Below, piece by piece: positions 1 through 8,818 of a DNA stretch of 37,202 nucleotides. Positions within the stretch are counted from its first letter, which is position 1. Each line of letters starts with the position of its first letter. The position numbers and the translations under genes are program-made. Under the pieces are notes generated by a model, which made no database searches, was not told the origin of the DNA, and saw only the letters and a list, made by a program, of their open reading frames with translations. The DNA is from a bacterium (GTDB lineage Bacteria > Bacillota > Limnochordia > DTU080 > RSA5). Location of the stretch: positions 1 through 37,202 of the forward strand of contig PKEU01000001.1 in the NCBI GenBank assembly GCA_002919195.1, read 5' to 3'.

Positions 1-2
1 TG

Positions 3-899
3 GGCCTTGTCGCCGCGCTGGAAAAAGCGTCTGCCGACTCGTCCCAGATCCGGTTTATCCGCGTCGGCGGCGGCCAGATCAACGACGTGTACCGCATCGA
101 GTTCCCCGGCGGGGCGTCTTTACTCATGAAGTGGCATCCCGATCCGCCTCCCGGCTTTTTCGCGGCGGAAGCAGAGGGCCTCACAGCTATCGCGAATGCC
201 AAGAGCCTGCGGGTGCCCGCCGTGCTTGCCGTCAGCGAGCGCGGGCTCCTCTTGGAATGGCTTGAGCACGGCGCCGAGCTCTCAAGGCGCGCCGGCCGCA
301 TCAACGGCCCCAACGGCACCGGTGAGGCCAGCGATCCGGGCAAGGCGCTGGGCCAGGGGCTCGCTGGGTTGCACCGCGTGAGCGCGGACGCCTTCGGTTT
401 TCCCAAGGACAATTACATCGGCGTGCTTCCCCAGCCCAACGGCTGGATCGCCCGCTGGAGCGACTTTTACCGGGAGCGGCGCCTTGTGCCCCAGCTCGAC
501 ATCGCAGCCCAAAAGGGCCGCCTCAATCCCAGGCGCCGGCGGCTGGCGGAGCGGCTCCTCAAGCGCCTCACCGAATGGATCGACGACGAGGCGGTCCGTC
601 CATCGCTCCTTCACGGCGATCTTTGGGGCGGCAACTGGCTCGTGACGCCTACGGGCCCCGCTGTCATCGATCCGGCGGTTTACTATGGCGACCGGGAGAT
701 GGACCTGGCGATGGCGTCGCTCTTTGGCGGCTTTCCCCAGAGCTTTTACGACGCTTATCAAGAGGCCTGGCCCCTTCCGCCCGGCCACCAGCAACGGCGC
801 CCGCTGTACCAGCTCTACTACCTGCTCATCCACCTCAACATCTTTGGGGAATCCTACGGTCCTTCGGTTGACCGCATCCTTTCCCGGTACGGCGGGTGA
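3..899 (+). CDS. Fructosamine/ketosamine kinase family protein, 5' end cut by window
   Basis: The reading frame is open from base 3, so the gene starts before the window; a GTG at 87 is only an internal codon. The upstream frame reads GGGQINDVYRIE, the nucleotide-binding loop expected near the start of the family. The catalytic loop LLHGDLWGGNWLV and the metal-binding segment PAVIDPAVYYGDREMDLAM are intact, as is the C-terminal helix region ending in LIHLNIFGESYG. Family members (FN3K, PF03881) phosphorylate sugar-amine adducts on proteins or free ketosamines, which destabilises them and reverses glycation; they are cytoplasmic and fold like aminoglycoside kinases. About 298 residues are visible, close to the usual 280-300, so only a few codons are missing. 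The exact substrate cannot be told from sequence. No partner gene is visible downstream on the same transcript. Confidence 0.88.
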   Translation, partial: GLVAALEKASADSSQIRFIRVGGGQINDVYRIEFPGGASLLMKWHPDPPPGFFAAEAEGLTAIANAKSLRVPAVLAVSERGLLLEWLEHGAELSRRAGRINGPNGTGEASDPGKALGQGLAGLHRVSADAFGFPKDNYIGVLPQPNGWIARWSDFYRERRLVPQLDIAAQKGRLNPRRRRLAERLLKRLTEWIDDEAVRPSLLHGDLWGGNWLVTPTGPAVIDPAVYYGDREMDLAMASLFGGFPQSFYDAYQEAWPLPPGHQQRRPLYQLYYLLIHLNIFGESYGPSVDRILSRYGG

Positions 900-956
900 T
901 GGGAAAAAGAGGCCCCAAGCTTTGCGAAAACGCGGTAGCATAAAAAGAGAGTAGGG

Positions 957-982
957 CCTTTCGCTTCAAGACCCGCGAAAGG
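957..982 (+). terminator. Hairpin between kinase and PH-domain genes
   Basis: An 8-bp perfect stem (CCTTTCGC / GCGAAAGG) encloses a 10-nt loop. A second pairing, AGGCCC near 910-915 with GGGCCT at 954-959, uses part of the same left arm, so the two cannot form together. There is no U-tract after the stem, so a role as intrinsic terminator for the kinase gene is only possible. Confidence 0.35.
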
Positions 983-1039
983 TCAACCGGAAGTCAACGG
1001 TAAGGCCTTGCCGGGCTCAAGCTGAAAGGGGTGACGCCC

Positions 1040-1903
1040 GTGCTTTTTCACGCCGCCCAAAGCCAAGGAAAGCGGTGGATGCAAGGGATTTTTATCGGGA
1101 CCGCCGCGATCGCGATAGGAGCCATCGCGCTCATGGTCTACACGATCTGGGGCGCGCTCACGATGCGGTACGACGTGACGCCCCGGGGCCTGACGATTCA
1201 CTTTGGCCCCTCGCGCATCGAGATGGCCCGTGACGAAATCACTGAGGTCGAGATCCACGCTTCTTTGACCCGGGCGCGACGGCGCTTTGGCACCGCCTTC
1301 CCAGGCTTTTATCAGGGGCGCTGGTCCTTTGCCGAGACCGGTCCCATCTCTCTCTACGCCACCTCGCTCGACACGCTGGTCGTCATCGAGACGGAGCGGG
1401 AGCGTTACGGCATCAGCCCCGAAGATCCCGCCGCCTTTTTGCGGGCCCTGGAGGCGGGCGAGCCCGCCCAGTTCTCCGCGGTGAGCCGCGACGCCGCGTG
1501 GGGCTTGTCGGCGCTGGGCGTGGGCCTTCTCATCATCCTCTTGCTTTCCGTGGTCATCGTGGGCCAAAGCCGGGTGAGAGGAAGGATTGCCTACGAGCTG
1601 GGCCCCGATGTGCTGGTGATCCACGGGGGGCTCCGCCCCGTCACTATCCCGTACGCCACGATAACGAGCGCGCGCATCGACAGCCCACAAGGGTGGCCGT
1701 GGAAAAGCTTTGGCACGAGCGTGCCCGGGCTCCACTGGGGAAGTTTCTCCTGGAAACAGGCGGGCCCCAATCTCAAGCTCTACGCGACGCGCCTTCGCCC
1801 CCTGGTCTTGATCTCCTGCGGGAGGAAGACCTATGGCATCTCGCCTGAAGATCCCGAGGCCTTTCTCGCTGAGCTTCAGAAGCGCTTGCCCCAGGGATCG
1901 TGA
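1040..1903 (+). CDS. Membrane protein with two bacterial PH domains
   Basis: The protein has about 287 residues. Two similar units each consist of a transmembrane helix followed by a PH-like beta domain: the first helix lies near residues 15-35 and the second near 152-174. Each PH unit ends with a nearly identical signature, YGISPEDPAAFL in the first and YGISPEDPEAFL in the second, so the gene arose by internal duplication. Bacterial PH domains of this kind (bPH family) are usually membrane-associated and of unknown function. The start chosen is GTG at 1040, because AAAGGGGTGA at 1026-1034 sits five bases upstream; the in-frame GTG at 1031 lies inside that ribosome binding site. The stop codon overlaps a GTG of the next frame, so the following gene may be co-translated. 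I infer an envelope role only from topology. Confidence 0.72.
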   Translation: MLFHAAQSQGKRWMQGIFIGTAAIAIGAIALMVYTIWGALTMRYDVTPRGLTIHFGPSRIEMARDEITEVEIHASLTRARRRFGTAFPGFYQGRWSFAETGPISLYATSLDTLVVIETERERYGISPEDPAAFLRALEAGEPAQFSAVSRDAAWGLSALGVGLLIILLLSVVIVGQSRVRGRIAYELGPDVLVIHGGLRPVTIPYATITSARIDSPQGWPWKSFGTSVPGLHWGSFSWKQAGPNLKLYATRLRPLVLISCGRKTYGISPEDPEAFLAELQKRLPQGS

Positions 1904-1947
1904 CAGGGCGCGTGCGACGCCAAGATCTCGAGGAGACCTGTGGAAGC

Positions 1948-3222
1948 ATGACGAGCCAACCTTCGCCGCTGACAAAGGAGGAGGCCCGCGCGGCGGCCTA
2001 CCGGGGGCTGCACGAGGCGAAAGCCGCCCGCTTTCCCTTTCCCATCGAAGGGCGCATCCCCAACTTCAAGGGGGCCGAAAAGGCCGCCCAGATCTTGCGC
2101 ACGCTTCCGGTGTACCAAAGGGCCCAGCTGATCAAAGTCAATCCCGACGCGCCCCAACGGCCGATCCGGGCCATGGCCCTCGCCGACGGCAAGAGCATCC
2201 TGGTCCCCGCTCCCCGGCTCAGAGCCGGGTTTTGGCTCGTCACCCCCCAGGACGTGCCGCCCGGTGAGGAGCACAAGGCCGCCTCGCTAAGCCACATCCA
2301 CCGCTACGGCCGCGAGATCGATCTCGACGCGCTGAAGGCGCTCGTGACCAGCGATCCCGGTATCGGCCTGATCGTCGCCGGGTCCGTCGCGGTGAGCCGC
2401 CGGGGCGCCCGGGCGGGGAAAGGCGAAGGATACGCGGACATGGAGTACGCGCTGCTGCGGGAGCTGGGCCTCAACGAGACGCCCGTCGTCACCACGGTGC
2501 ATCCCGCTCAAATCGTCCACGACTTTGCCGTCGACTCCCACGACCTCTCAGTGGACATCATCGTCACGCCACATGAAGCCATCGAGACCCACACCCCTTA
2601 CCCCAAGCCCTCAGGCATCGACTGGAACCTGCTCACCAGCGAGGACCTGGCGGCCATGCCCGTCCTTGCCCGCTGGCGCGAGCGCCGGTGGGAAAGCCTG
2701 ACCACCCCGGACATCGTGGCTCCGGGACTCAGGATCCTCTTTGTCGGCATCAATCCCGGGAAAAAAAGCGCGGCGGTGGGCCACAACTTCGCCGGCCCTG
2801 GAAACCACTTCTGGCGGCTTCTTTACGACGCGGGCCTCACCCCGGTGAAGTACCGGCCAGACGAGGAGGGAAAACTCCTCGAGCACGGCCTCGGCATCAC
2901 CAACGTCGTCTCCCGCGCCTCACGAAGTGAAGCCGACCTCAGCTGGAAAGAGCTCAGCGAAGGCGGCCGCGCCTTGAGGGAAAAGGTAGCGGCCCTTCGC
3001 CCCCGCATCGTGGCGCTGCTCGGCAAAAACGTGTACCGGGCCTACGCCAACCTGCGGCCTTCGTCCCCGGTCGCCTGGGGCGTGCAGCCCCGCCCGGTCG
3101 TGCCGGGCTCGATCGATTTTGTCGCGCCCAACCCTTCGGCCCGGAGCACCCTTTCCTATGGCCAGCGCCTCGAGCTCTTTCGCTCCCTCAAGTCTTTGAG
3201 CTCCGGCCAAGACAACGCCTAA
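1948..3222 (+). CDS. MTHFS-like domain fused to Mug-type G:T/U mismatch DNA glycosylase
   Basis: One uninterrupted frame of 424 residues carries two enzymes. Residues 1-245 match the 5-formyltetrahydrofolate cyclo-ligase-like (MTHFS domain) family: RFPFPIEGRIPNF, VKVNP-like LIKVNPDAPQ, VPAPRLRAGF, and GSVAVS...GKGEGYADMEYALLRELG near 145-174. Residues 258-415 match the Mug/TDG uracil glycosylase family: VGINPG at 266-271 with Asn269 in the position of the catalytic Asn, GNHFWRLL at 285-292, and NPSARS at 395-400. The glycosylase excises U or T mispaired with G; the role of the MTHFS-like half is uncertain, since these stand-alone relatives are poorly characterised. ATG 1948 is preferred because the MTHFS homology begins right after it and GAGGAG lies at 1930-1935. 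An in-frame GTG at 1900 overlapping the upstream stop is an alternative. The join looks real because both halves are complete. Confidence 0.85.
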   Translation: MTSQPSPLTKEEARAAAYRGLHEAKAARFPFPIEGRIPNFKGAEKAAQILRTLPVYQRAQLIKVNPDAPQRPIRAMALADGKSILVPAPRLRAGFWLVTPQDVPPGEEHKAASLSHIHRYGREIDLDALKALVTSDPGIGLIVAGSVAVSRRGARAGKGEGYADMEYALLRELGLNETPVVTTVHPAQIVHDFAVDSHDLSVDIIVTPHEAIETHTPYPKPSGIDWNLLTSEDLAAMPVLARWRERRWESLTTPDIVAPGLRILFVGINPGKKSAAVGHNFAGPGNHFWRLLYDAGLTPVKYRPDEEGKLLEHGLGITNVVSRASRSEADLSWKELSEGGRALREKVAALRPRIVALLGKNVYRAYANLRPSSPVAWGVQPRPVVPGSIDFVAPNPSARSTLSYGQRLELFRSLKSLSSGQDNA

Positions 3223-3383
3223 AGCGCCTTGCTCCTTCCAAAATCCCATTGAGCATGCTTTCGCCGGCCCTCTTAAGAAAAGGAGCGCCAGATTATCAAG
3301 CCGGGCGCCCGCTAGCCATAGCCTGCCATAAAGCGCCTCCATGTTGTTTGACCGTGACCTTCGCCGGTTAGGAGGGACGTGCT

Positions 3384-4691
3384 ATGGCAGGACTCGAAAT
3401 GGGCTGGATCCGCGCTCATGCGGCCAAACTCGACCGCCACCTACGCCACGAGATCTTAGCGACCTACCGGCCGCTGCGGATGCTCCCGTGTTTTGTCAGC
3501 CGCCTTCTCATCCCCTGGCGCATGCGGCGCCGGGTTCCCGTCATCATCCAGCTCCGCCGCGAGTGTGAAGTCACCGAGTGCCGCAACTTCGCGCAGGCGC
3601 TCACCACCGCCGACGCGTCGAGCGCCGTCGTGCTCGAGGTCATCCGCGGCGTGGCCACCGAAGTTTCGATCCAGCGCCTTGCGACATTGGTCAACGATCC
3701 CCGGGTCGCCCGGATCACCTACGACCGGCAGGTGAGGGCCTTTCTCGATTCGGCCGCTCCTGCGGTGCATGCCCCCGCGGCCTGGGAGAGCGGCTTCACG
3801 GGCGAGGGAGTGACGGTGGCCGTCGTCGATACCGGCCTTTATCCCCACTCCGACTTCACCCAGCCCGAAAACCGCATCGCGGCCTTTCACGACGTGGTCG
3901 GGGGCCGGCGAGCGCCCTACGACGACAATGGACACGGCACCCACGTGGCCGGCATCGTCGCCGGCAACGGCCTGCGTTCCGGCGGCCGGTACAGGGGGAT
4001 CGCGCCCGGAGCCCGGCTTGTCGGGGTTAAAGTCCTCGACGCCTACGGCAGCGGCGCGCTCTCCAACGTGATCCGCGGGCTCGACTGGTGCGTGCGCCAC
4101 AAAGAGCGCTTCAACATCCGGGTCGTCAACCTCTCGCTGGGCGCCCCCGCGGTGGAGTCGTACAAGACCGACCCGTTGGCCCAGGCGGTCGAAGCCGTAT
4201 GGGAGAGCGGCATCGTCGTCTGTGTCGCGGCCGGAAACGACGGGCCCGAACCGGGCACCATCGCGACGCCGGGCATCCACCCCAAGGTGATCACGGTGGG
4301 AGCGACGGACAGCCGTGGCGAAGCCGGCTTTCCCCGCCACGAGGTCGCCCCGTTCTCCAGCCGGGGACCCACCATCGACCAGATTGTCAAGCCCGACTTG
4401 GTCGCCCCAGGCGTCGCCATCACGGCGGCCGCCGCCCGCAAGTCGGTCCTCTCCCTGCAGCACGGCGGCAAGCGGGTGGATTATATCACGCTTTCCGGCA
4501 CTTCCATGGCGACGCCGATCTGCAGCGGCATCGCCGCCTTGCTCCTGGAAAAAGAGCCGTCGCTCGACCCTGACACGGTCAAGCGGCGGCTGGTAGAAAG
4601 CGCGCGGAGTTTAGGGCTTGAACCCACCATCCAGGGAAGCGGCCTCGTCGACGCCGGGCGGGCGCTGAGCCTGCCTGGCGTTTTTTCATAG
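3384..4691 (+). CDS. aprX: AprX-like intracellular subtilisin-family serine protease
   Basis: The 435-residue protein resembles Bacillus subtilis AprX along its whole length, including the N-terminal segment MGWIRAHAAKLDRHLR and the pro-like region to about residue 130. The S8 catalytic triad is intact: Asp149 in VAVVDTGLYPH, His184 in DNGHGTHVAG, Ser374 in SGTSMATP, with oxyanion Asn285 in AAGND. There is no signal peptide, so it should act in the cytoplasm, as AprX does, probably in stationary-phase protein turnover. ATG 3384 follows GGAGGG at 3371-3376 with ideal spacing. It is a single-gene unit: 160 bp of non-coding DNA lie upstream and the next gene is convergent. The call to S8 is firm; orthology with AprX is from recognised similarity, not an alignment. 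Confidence 0.93.
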   Translation: MAGLEMGWIRAHAAKLDRHLRHEILATYRPLRMLPCFVSRLLIPWRMRRRVPVIIQLRRECEVTECRNFAQALTTADASSAVVLEVIRGVATEVSIQRLATLVNDPRVARITYDRQVRAFLDSAAPAVHAPAAWESGFTGEGVTVAVVDTGLYPHSDFTQPENRIAAFHDVVGGRRAPYDDNGHGTHVAGIVAGNGLRSGGRYRGIAPGARLVGVKVLDAYGSGALSNVIRGLDWCVRHKERFNIRVVNLSLGAPAVESYKTDPLAQAVEAVWESGIVVCVAAGNDGPEPGTIATPGIHPKVITVGATDSRGEAGFPRHEVAPFSSRGPTIDQIVKPDLVAPGVAITAAAARKSVLSLQHGGKRVDYITLSGTSMATPICSGIAALLLEKEPSLDPDTVKRRLVESARSLGLEPTIQGSGLVDAGRALSLPGVFS

Positions 4692-4736
4692 GCGCAGCGT
4701 TGAGCGCGGCTTTGCCTCGAGTTGAATCATCAACGC

Positions 4737-5957
4737 CTAAAGCCTGAGTTTCCAGCCGATCTGCAAGGAGCTTCCCAGGTCCTCGGACGACCACTGCGGG
4801 CGGTACTTGACAACGACGCTGTCGACGATACTCACCCCGGCCAAGACGTAAGGCGCAACGCCTCCCGCGCTCCACTCCATGCCGTACCCGGCAAAAAGCG
4901 TCACCGCGGCGCTCAGCGAGCGCTGCTCGTAGACCAGCGCCGACCGGACGGCGTCGATGCTGTAGGGCGCGCTCACCTGCAGCGTCCACCGGGGAGCGAT
5001 CGAGTAGCTGAGAGCCGTCTCCCGCAGGTAGAGGTCGAGCCCTAGGCGCCAGCGCCAGCGCAAGGACCCAAGCACGCGCTCATCCAGCACGTCGACGTAC
5101 TCGTGGGGGTCGGCCGCCGCCACGGCAAACAGCCGGGGCACCGAATGCAGCCCGATGGCAAAGCGGCCCGCGGCCGGCTCCCAACGAGCAAACTCCTGGA
5201 GCGCGGCGCGCTTTCGCTCGTGATCGGCCACAGGCACCCTCGTCGCGCTGTCTAAGCCCTTGAGGACGGCCGCACGCTCGCTTTGCCCGGCCGCGGCGTC
5301 TTGCGTGCTGGTGGCGTCGTACTGGTACACCCGGTAAAAGGCGACATCGAGCTGACGCCCCGACGTCGCCGCCAGCTCTTTCAGCCGGTAGAGGGCTCGC
5401 GCCAGCACCTGGTGGTCGTGATGTCGATCGGTCACTGAAGTGGTGCGGTGCTGGGCGCCAGGAAAACGCTGGTCCAGCTCCTGCATCACCGCGAGCACAG
5501 GAGCCATCTGGAGTTCCCCGTCGGGAAAATCGAGGACGATTACGTCCTCGTCGGCGACACCCAGCAGCTTGAGCGCCTCGCGGCTCTCCCGGACCCGCGC
5601 CGCTTTAAAGGCCTCCAAGTCGAGGGGATGGTACCCTTCCGCCAAAGGGTCATGGTAACGCCCGTGGATGCGGCAGAAAAACACTCCGTTGAGCACCAAG
5701 CGGACATCCGAGCTGCCCCCTTGGGTGTATAAGACGACGACGTTGCGCCGGCCGGCGGCCCGGGCCGCTAAGATCCCGCCGGCCATGCCCAGCGTCTCGT
5801 CGTCGGGATGGGGGATGTGCCACACCGTCACAGGCCTTTCCTCGGGCAAGGCTCGGGCTTCGCCCGCCGCCTTCCCTTGGAAAAAGACGCATGCGCCCAG
5901 CAAGATCCCTAGGAACAAGGCTAGCGAGCTTCGCCTAAAACGATCGCGAGTGCCCAC
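4737..5957 (-). CDS. PIG-L family deacetylase lipoprotein with barrel-like C-terminal domain
   Basis: Residues 1-23 form a signal sequence with a lipobox LGAC (Cys23), so the protein should be lipidated outside the inner membrane. Residues 43-200 are a PIG-L/LmbE deacetylase: HPDDE at 50-54 gives the zinc ligands and general base, and HHDH further on supplies the third zinc ligand. Such enzymes remove acetyl groups from N-acetylglucosamine-type sugars. The last 110 residues differ: alternating amphipathic strands (WRWRLGLDLYLRETALSYS, WTLQVSAPYS, AAVTLFAGYGMEWS) and a final strand ending in aromatic/hydrophobic residues, like a small outer-membrane barrel. The start is GTG 5957, which overlaps the end of the upstream patatin gene by 37 bases, and G-rich sequence lies upstream, so the two are translationally linked. 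The substrate is unknown; an envelope glycan is my inference. Confidence 0.8.
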   Translation of the reverse strand: MGTRDRFRRSSLALFLGILLGACVFFQGKAAGEARALPEERPVTVWHIPHPDDETLGMAGGILAARAAGRRNVVVLYTQGGSSDVRLVLNGVFFCRIHGRYHDPLAEGYHPLDLEAFKAARVRESREALKLLGVADEDVIVLDFPDGELQMAPVLAVMQELDQRFPGAQHRTTSVTDRHHDHQVLARALYRLKELAATSGRQLDVAFYRVYQYDATSTQDAAAGQSERAAVLKGLDSATRVPVADHERKRAALQEFARWEPAAGRFAIGLHSVPRLFAVAAADPHEYVDVLDERVLGSLRWRWRLGLDLYLRETALSYSIAPRWTLQVSAPYSIDAVRSALVYEQRSLSAAVTLFAGYGMEWSAGGVAPYVLAGVSIVDSVVVKYRPQWSSEDLGSSLQIGWKLRL

Positions 5958-7486
5958 GGCGAGTCACCCCCCCGGTAAGTGAGAGCAAGGCGCGAACGAA
6001 GGGGATAAATGCCGAAAAGCCGCACGCCAAAGTCTAAACCCGCTTCCACCCGCCACTGGTAGGGCGAGGCGGCGTCGCTCAAATTTTTCCGGACGCCGGC
6101 CCCCACGTAAGGCGCGGGCTCGAGGACGGCCAGCTCCCAAACACCCCGCTGCTTCAGGGGAAACGACCACTCCCAATCGAGGTCGATCTCAAAGGCCGGC
6201 TGAGGGTCCAAGGCGCGCCACTCGCCGCCGAGGAGGAGGCGCCCGCCAGATTCCTCTCCCCACCGGAGCTCGATGCCGGCCCCCGGTACAAAGCTTAAGT
6301 CCCCAGGCTCTTTCCGCCAAAAGACTTCCCCCACGAAACCTTCCGCCTTGAGCCCCAGCCCCAGTTGATGGGCGCTTTCACGCTCGCGAGCCAGCCGCCG
6401 GCTGACCTCATAGCTTGCCACAACCCTTCGATCGGCGCTGCCGGCAAGCCCCAGGTCCACCTCGAGGTCGAGCAGCGGCCTCTTCCCCGCTTCGAAGGTG
6501 AGCGCCGAGGCGACGCTGAGAGGGCTCCCCTGGCGGCCTTTCTCGGCGGCGGCGAGAGCCCGCTCAAACCTGGCCCGAAAAGCCTCATCGACCGTTCCGG
6601 AGCCATTTCGCGGCACAAACTCGATCGCCGGATCCTTTTCCCTTAAGAGCGCTTTGATCTCAGGGATGGCCGCCTTGGCCGCGGCGTACCCCTCCGCGAT
6701 GAACTCGGCGGCCCGGCCGTACTCCATGTACGACGCGGTCTCCACACCGGGCGCGATGACGATGTCCGCGTGCTCGAGCTGGACTTCAGTGTTGTGGTCG
6801 AGGACGAAGTAGAGCGTGAGCTGGAGGTTGGTGAGGATCGAGTCGTGATCGATCTCCTCGAGCTCCCGGCGGACGTCGACGGCGATGACGACGTCGGCGC
6901 CCAGCCGGCGGGCGGTCGCGGCCGGTACCGGCTCCATGATGCCGCCGTCGACATACATCCCCCCGTCGATCTCCACGGGCGGAAACATCCCGGGAATCGA
7001 CATGCTGGCGATGATGGCCCGGCTCAGCGGGCCGTGGCCCAGGGGAATCGTTTCGCCCGTGACGATGTGGGTGATGACCGAGTAAAACGGGATGGAAAGC
7101 TCCTCCATCGTCAGCGCGCCGGTGAGCTCGTGCAAAAACCGCTCAAAGGGCCCGGTATCGAGCACTCCAGCCTTGAGCGGCAGCCTCGGCGCAAAGAGCT
7201 CGCTGAGCTCGACCTCCTGGACCATCCACTCGAGTTGCTCCGGCGTCATCCCGGCGGCGTACAAGCCTGCGACGATGCTCCCCATGCTGGCGCCCACCAG
7301 GAGGTCGACAGGGATCCCTTCCTCGTCAAAGGCTTTCAAGAGGCCGATGTGGCTCAATCCCCGGGCCGCACCGCCTCCCAACACCACCCCGACCGTGGGC
7401 CGCGCGAGCGCCCCTTGGCTGACGACCAAGACCAGCAAAAGAGCTACAGCGAGGTTACCAAAAGAGGAAATTGATCTTCTCAGCAC
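5921..7486 (-). CDS. Patatin-like phospholipase with C-terminal beta-barrel-like domain
   Basis: The 521-residue protein begins with a signal peptide (to about residue 28, ALA). The patatin domain follows: oxyanion loop GGGAARG at 37-43, nucleophile elbow GASMG with Ser67, and the catalytic Asp180 in YVDGGIMEPVP. Patatins are Ser-Asp lipid acyl hydrolases. Residues from about 310 to the end are made of repeated amphipathic strands (LLDLEVDLGLAGS, HQLGLGLKAEGF, GRLLLGGEWRAL, YQWRVEAGLDFGVRLFG, ALTYRGG), as in bacterial surface patatins with a POTRA/barrel transporter (PlpD type), though I do not recognise a clear POTRA domain. GTG 7486 is preceded by AAGGGGTGG. It is the first gene of a two-gene unit with the PIG-L deacetylase. 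Location in an outer membrane is inferred. Confidence 0.88.
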   Translation of the reverse strand: MLRRSISSFGNLAVALLLVLVVSQGALARPTVGVVLGGGAARGLSHIGLLKAFDEEGIPVDLLVGASMGSIVAGLYAAGMTPEQLEWMVQEVELSELFAPRLPLKAGVLDTGPFERFLHELTGALTMEELSIPFYSVITHIVTGETIPLGHGPLSRAIIASMSIPGMFPPVEIDGGMYVDGGIMEPVPAATARRLGADVVIAVDVRRELEEIDHDSILTNLQLTLYFVLDHNTEVQLEHADIVIAPGVETASYMEYGRAAEFIAEGYAAAKAAIPEIKALLREKDPAIEFVPRNGSGTVDEAFRARFERALAAAEKGRQGSPLSVASALTFEAGKRPLLDLEVDLGLAGSADRRVVASYEVSRRLARERESAHQLGLGLKAEGFVGEVFWRKEPGDLSFVPGAGIELRWGEESGGRLLLGGEWRALDPQPAFEIDLDWEWSFPLKQRGVWELAVLEPAPYVGAGVRKNLSDAASPYQWRVEAGLDFGVRLFGIYPLRSRLALTYRGGDSPWALAIVLGEAR

Positions 7487-7636
7487 TGCGCCACCCCTTC
7501 AAGTCCTGAGGCTGGACGCGGCCACTGCGAGATCGCGGGCGGATCGGCTCCCTGGCTTATCTCTGGAGAGCACGCCGCCCGCCGGCGCCACTTTGCCCGC
7601 GCACAAGCCACGTTTTTATCGTACAAATAGTTGGAG

Positions 7637-7701
7637 GAATCCCCTTCTTCGTGGGGAATTGAATTTACCACCACTCATTGCTCTATTAGAAATTCTATTA
7701 T
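7637..7701 (+). promoter_or_regulatory. Candidate promoter and operator-like repeat of the ABC importer operon
   Basis: In an AT-rich island within a GC-rich region, TTGAAT at 7659-7664 and TCTATT at 7682-7687 are separated by 17 bases; each matches the sigma-A consensus at four of six positions. A TATTAT at 7696-7701 is another possible -10. Just upstream and touching the -35 is an imperfect inverted repeat with CCCC (7641-7644) and GGGG (7653-7656) arms, a possible regulator site. Unproven. Confidence 0.4.
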
Positions 7702-7743
7702 GTACGCATCTTCTGCACGTCTCCGAGGGGTTTAAGGGGGTAT

Positions 7744-8814
7744 ATGATGGCTTCCCCGGCGAGGACATTGCAACCGCCCTTCTCTTTCCTGCTTCGCCTG
7801 CGGAAAAGCTACATCGTCCGGAGGACGCTCAACGCCTTTTTCAAGGTGTTTTTGGTCACCACGCTCATCTTTTTCTTGATCCGGCTCATGCCGGCAAGCC
7901 CCGTCGACGTCTACATCAATCTCTTGATCTCCCAATACGGCATGCCTTATGAAGAGGCGCGCAACATGGCGGCCGCCTTGTTTTCCCTAGACCTGGACGC
8001 CCCGCTGCACTTGCAGTACATCGACTTTCTTCTCAATCTCTTGAAAGGCGATCTTGGCATCTCTCTGGTCTCCCGAGGCACCCCGGTCATCCAGATGATC
8101 GGCCGCTTCCTCCCGTGGACGCTTTTTAGCGTCGGGGTTGCCATCTTGCTCTCTTTTAGTGTCGGCATGCTGCTCGGAATGTTTATGGCCTACCGCCGGG
8201 GCTCGCTCCTTGACACCCTTCTCACCACCTTCGCCTCGGTGATGTCGTCCATCCCCAACTACCTGGTGGCCATTCTCCTGCTGGTCTTTGTCGGGGTCCA
8301 GTGGCAGTGGGTCTCCATCCACGCGATGCGGGGCTCGCTTTCGCCCGGAGTCGTTCCCGGGTTTAATTGGACCTTTATCTCCGACGCCCTGTACCACGCC
8401 GCATTGCCGATTTTCACGTACTTTATCACGACCGTCGGCCAGTGGATGCTCTCCATGAAGAGCAGCACCATGAGCACCCTGGAGGAAGATTACGTCACGG
8501 TCGCCCGGGCGCGGGGGCTGCCCGACCGGCGCATCGCCCTGATGTACGTGGGGCGCAACGCTTCGTTGCCCCTTTTCACGCAGCTCGCGCTGCAGATCGG
8601 CTTTGCGGCGGGAGCAGGCCTATTGATCGAGACGTTTTTCGTCTACCAAGGGGTCGGCAAACTCCTCATCGACAGCATCAACCAGAGGGATTACACGGTG
8701 ATGCAGGGGTGCTTTCTCATCATCACCGTGATGGTGATCTTCGCCAACCTCTTTGCGGACCTCTTGTACGGCAGGCTCGATCCCAGGATCCGGATCGTAG
8801 GAGGAGGCTCTTAA
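7744..8814 (+). CDS. Oligopeptide/sugar ABC transporter permease, DppB/OppB type
   Basis: A 356-residue inner-membrane permease with about six transmembrane helices, the first at residues 32-52 (VFLVTTLIFFLIRLMP), typical of DppB/OppB. The long extracytoplasmic segment after helix 1 (PASPVDVYINLLISQYGMPYEEA...) is characteristic of this subunit. The cytoplasmic EAA coupling loop that contacts the ATPases is DYVTVARARGLPDRRIALMYVGRNA. Two ATG codons at 7744 and 7747 are possible; AAGGGGG just upstream fits the second one better. It is the first gene of an importer operon whose later genes encode the second permease, two ATPases, a tiny membrane protein and the binding protein. The substrate class (peptide, oligosaccharide or nickel-like) cannot be decided from the permease. 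Confidence 0.92.
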   Translation: MMASPARTLQPPFSFLLRLRKSYIVRRTLNAFFKVFLVTTLIFFLIRLMPASPVDVYINLLISQYGMPYEEARNMAAALFSLDLDAPLHLQYIDFLLNLLKGDLGISLVSRGTPVIQMIGRFLPWTLFSVGVAILLSFSVGMLLGMFMAYRRGSLLDTLLTTFASVMSSIPNYLVAILLLVFVGVQWQWVSIHAMRGSLSPGVVPGFNWTFISDALYHAALPIFTYFITTVGQWMLSMKSSTMSTLEEDYVTVARARGLPDRRIALMYVGRNASLPLFTQLALQIGFAAGAGLLIETFFVYQGVGKLLIDSINQRDYTVMQGCFLIITVMVIFANLFADLLYGRLDPRIRIVGGGS

Positions 8815-8818
8815 GGCC

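Noticed and set aside
4697-4736. Hairpin GCGTTGA/TCAACGC between convergent protease and deacetylase genes as a terminator
   Set aside because: Only seven base pairs with a 26-nt loop and no U-tract; too weak to call.
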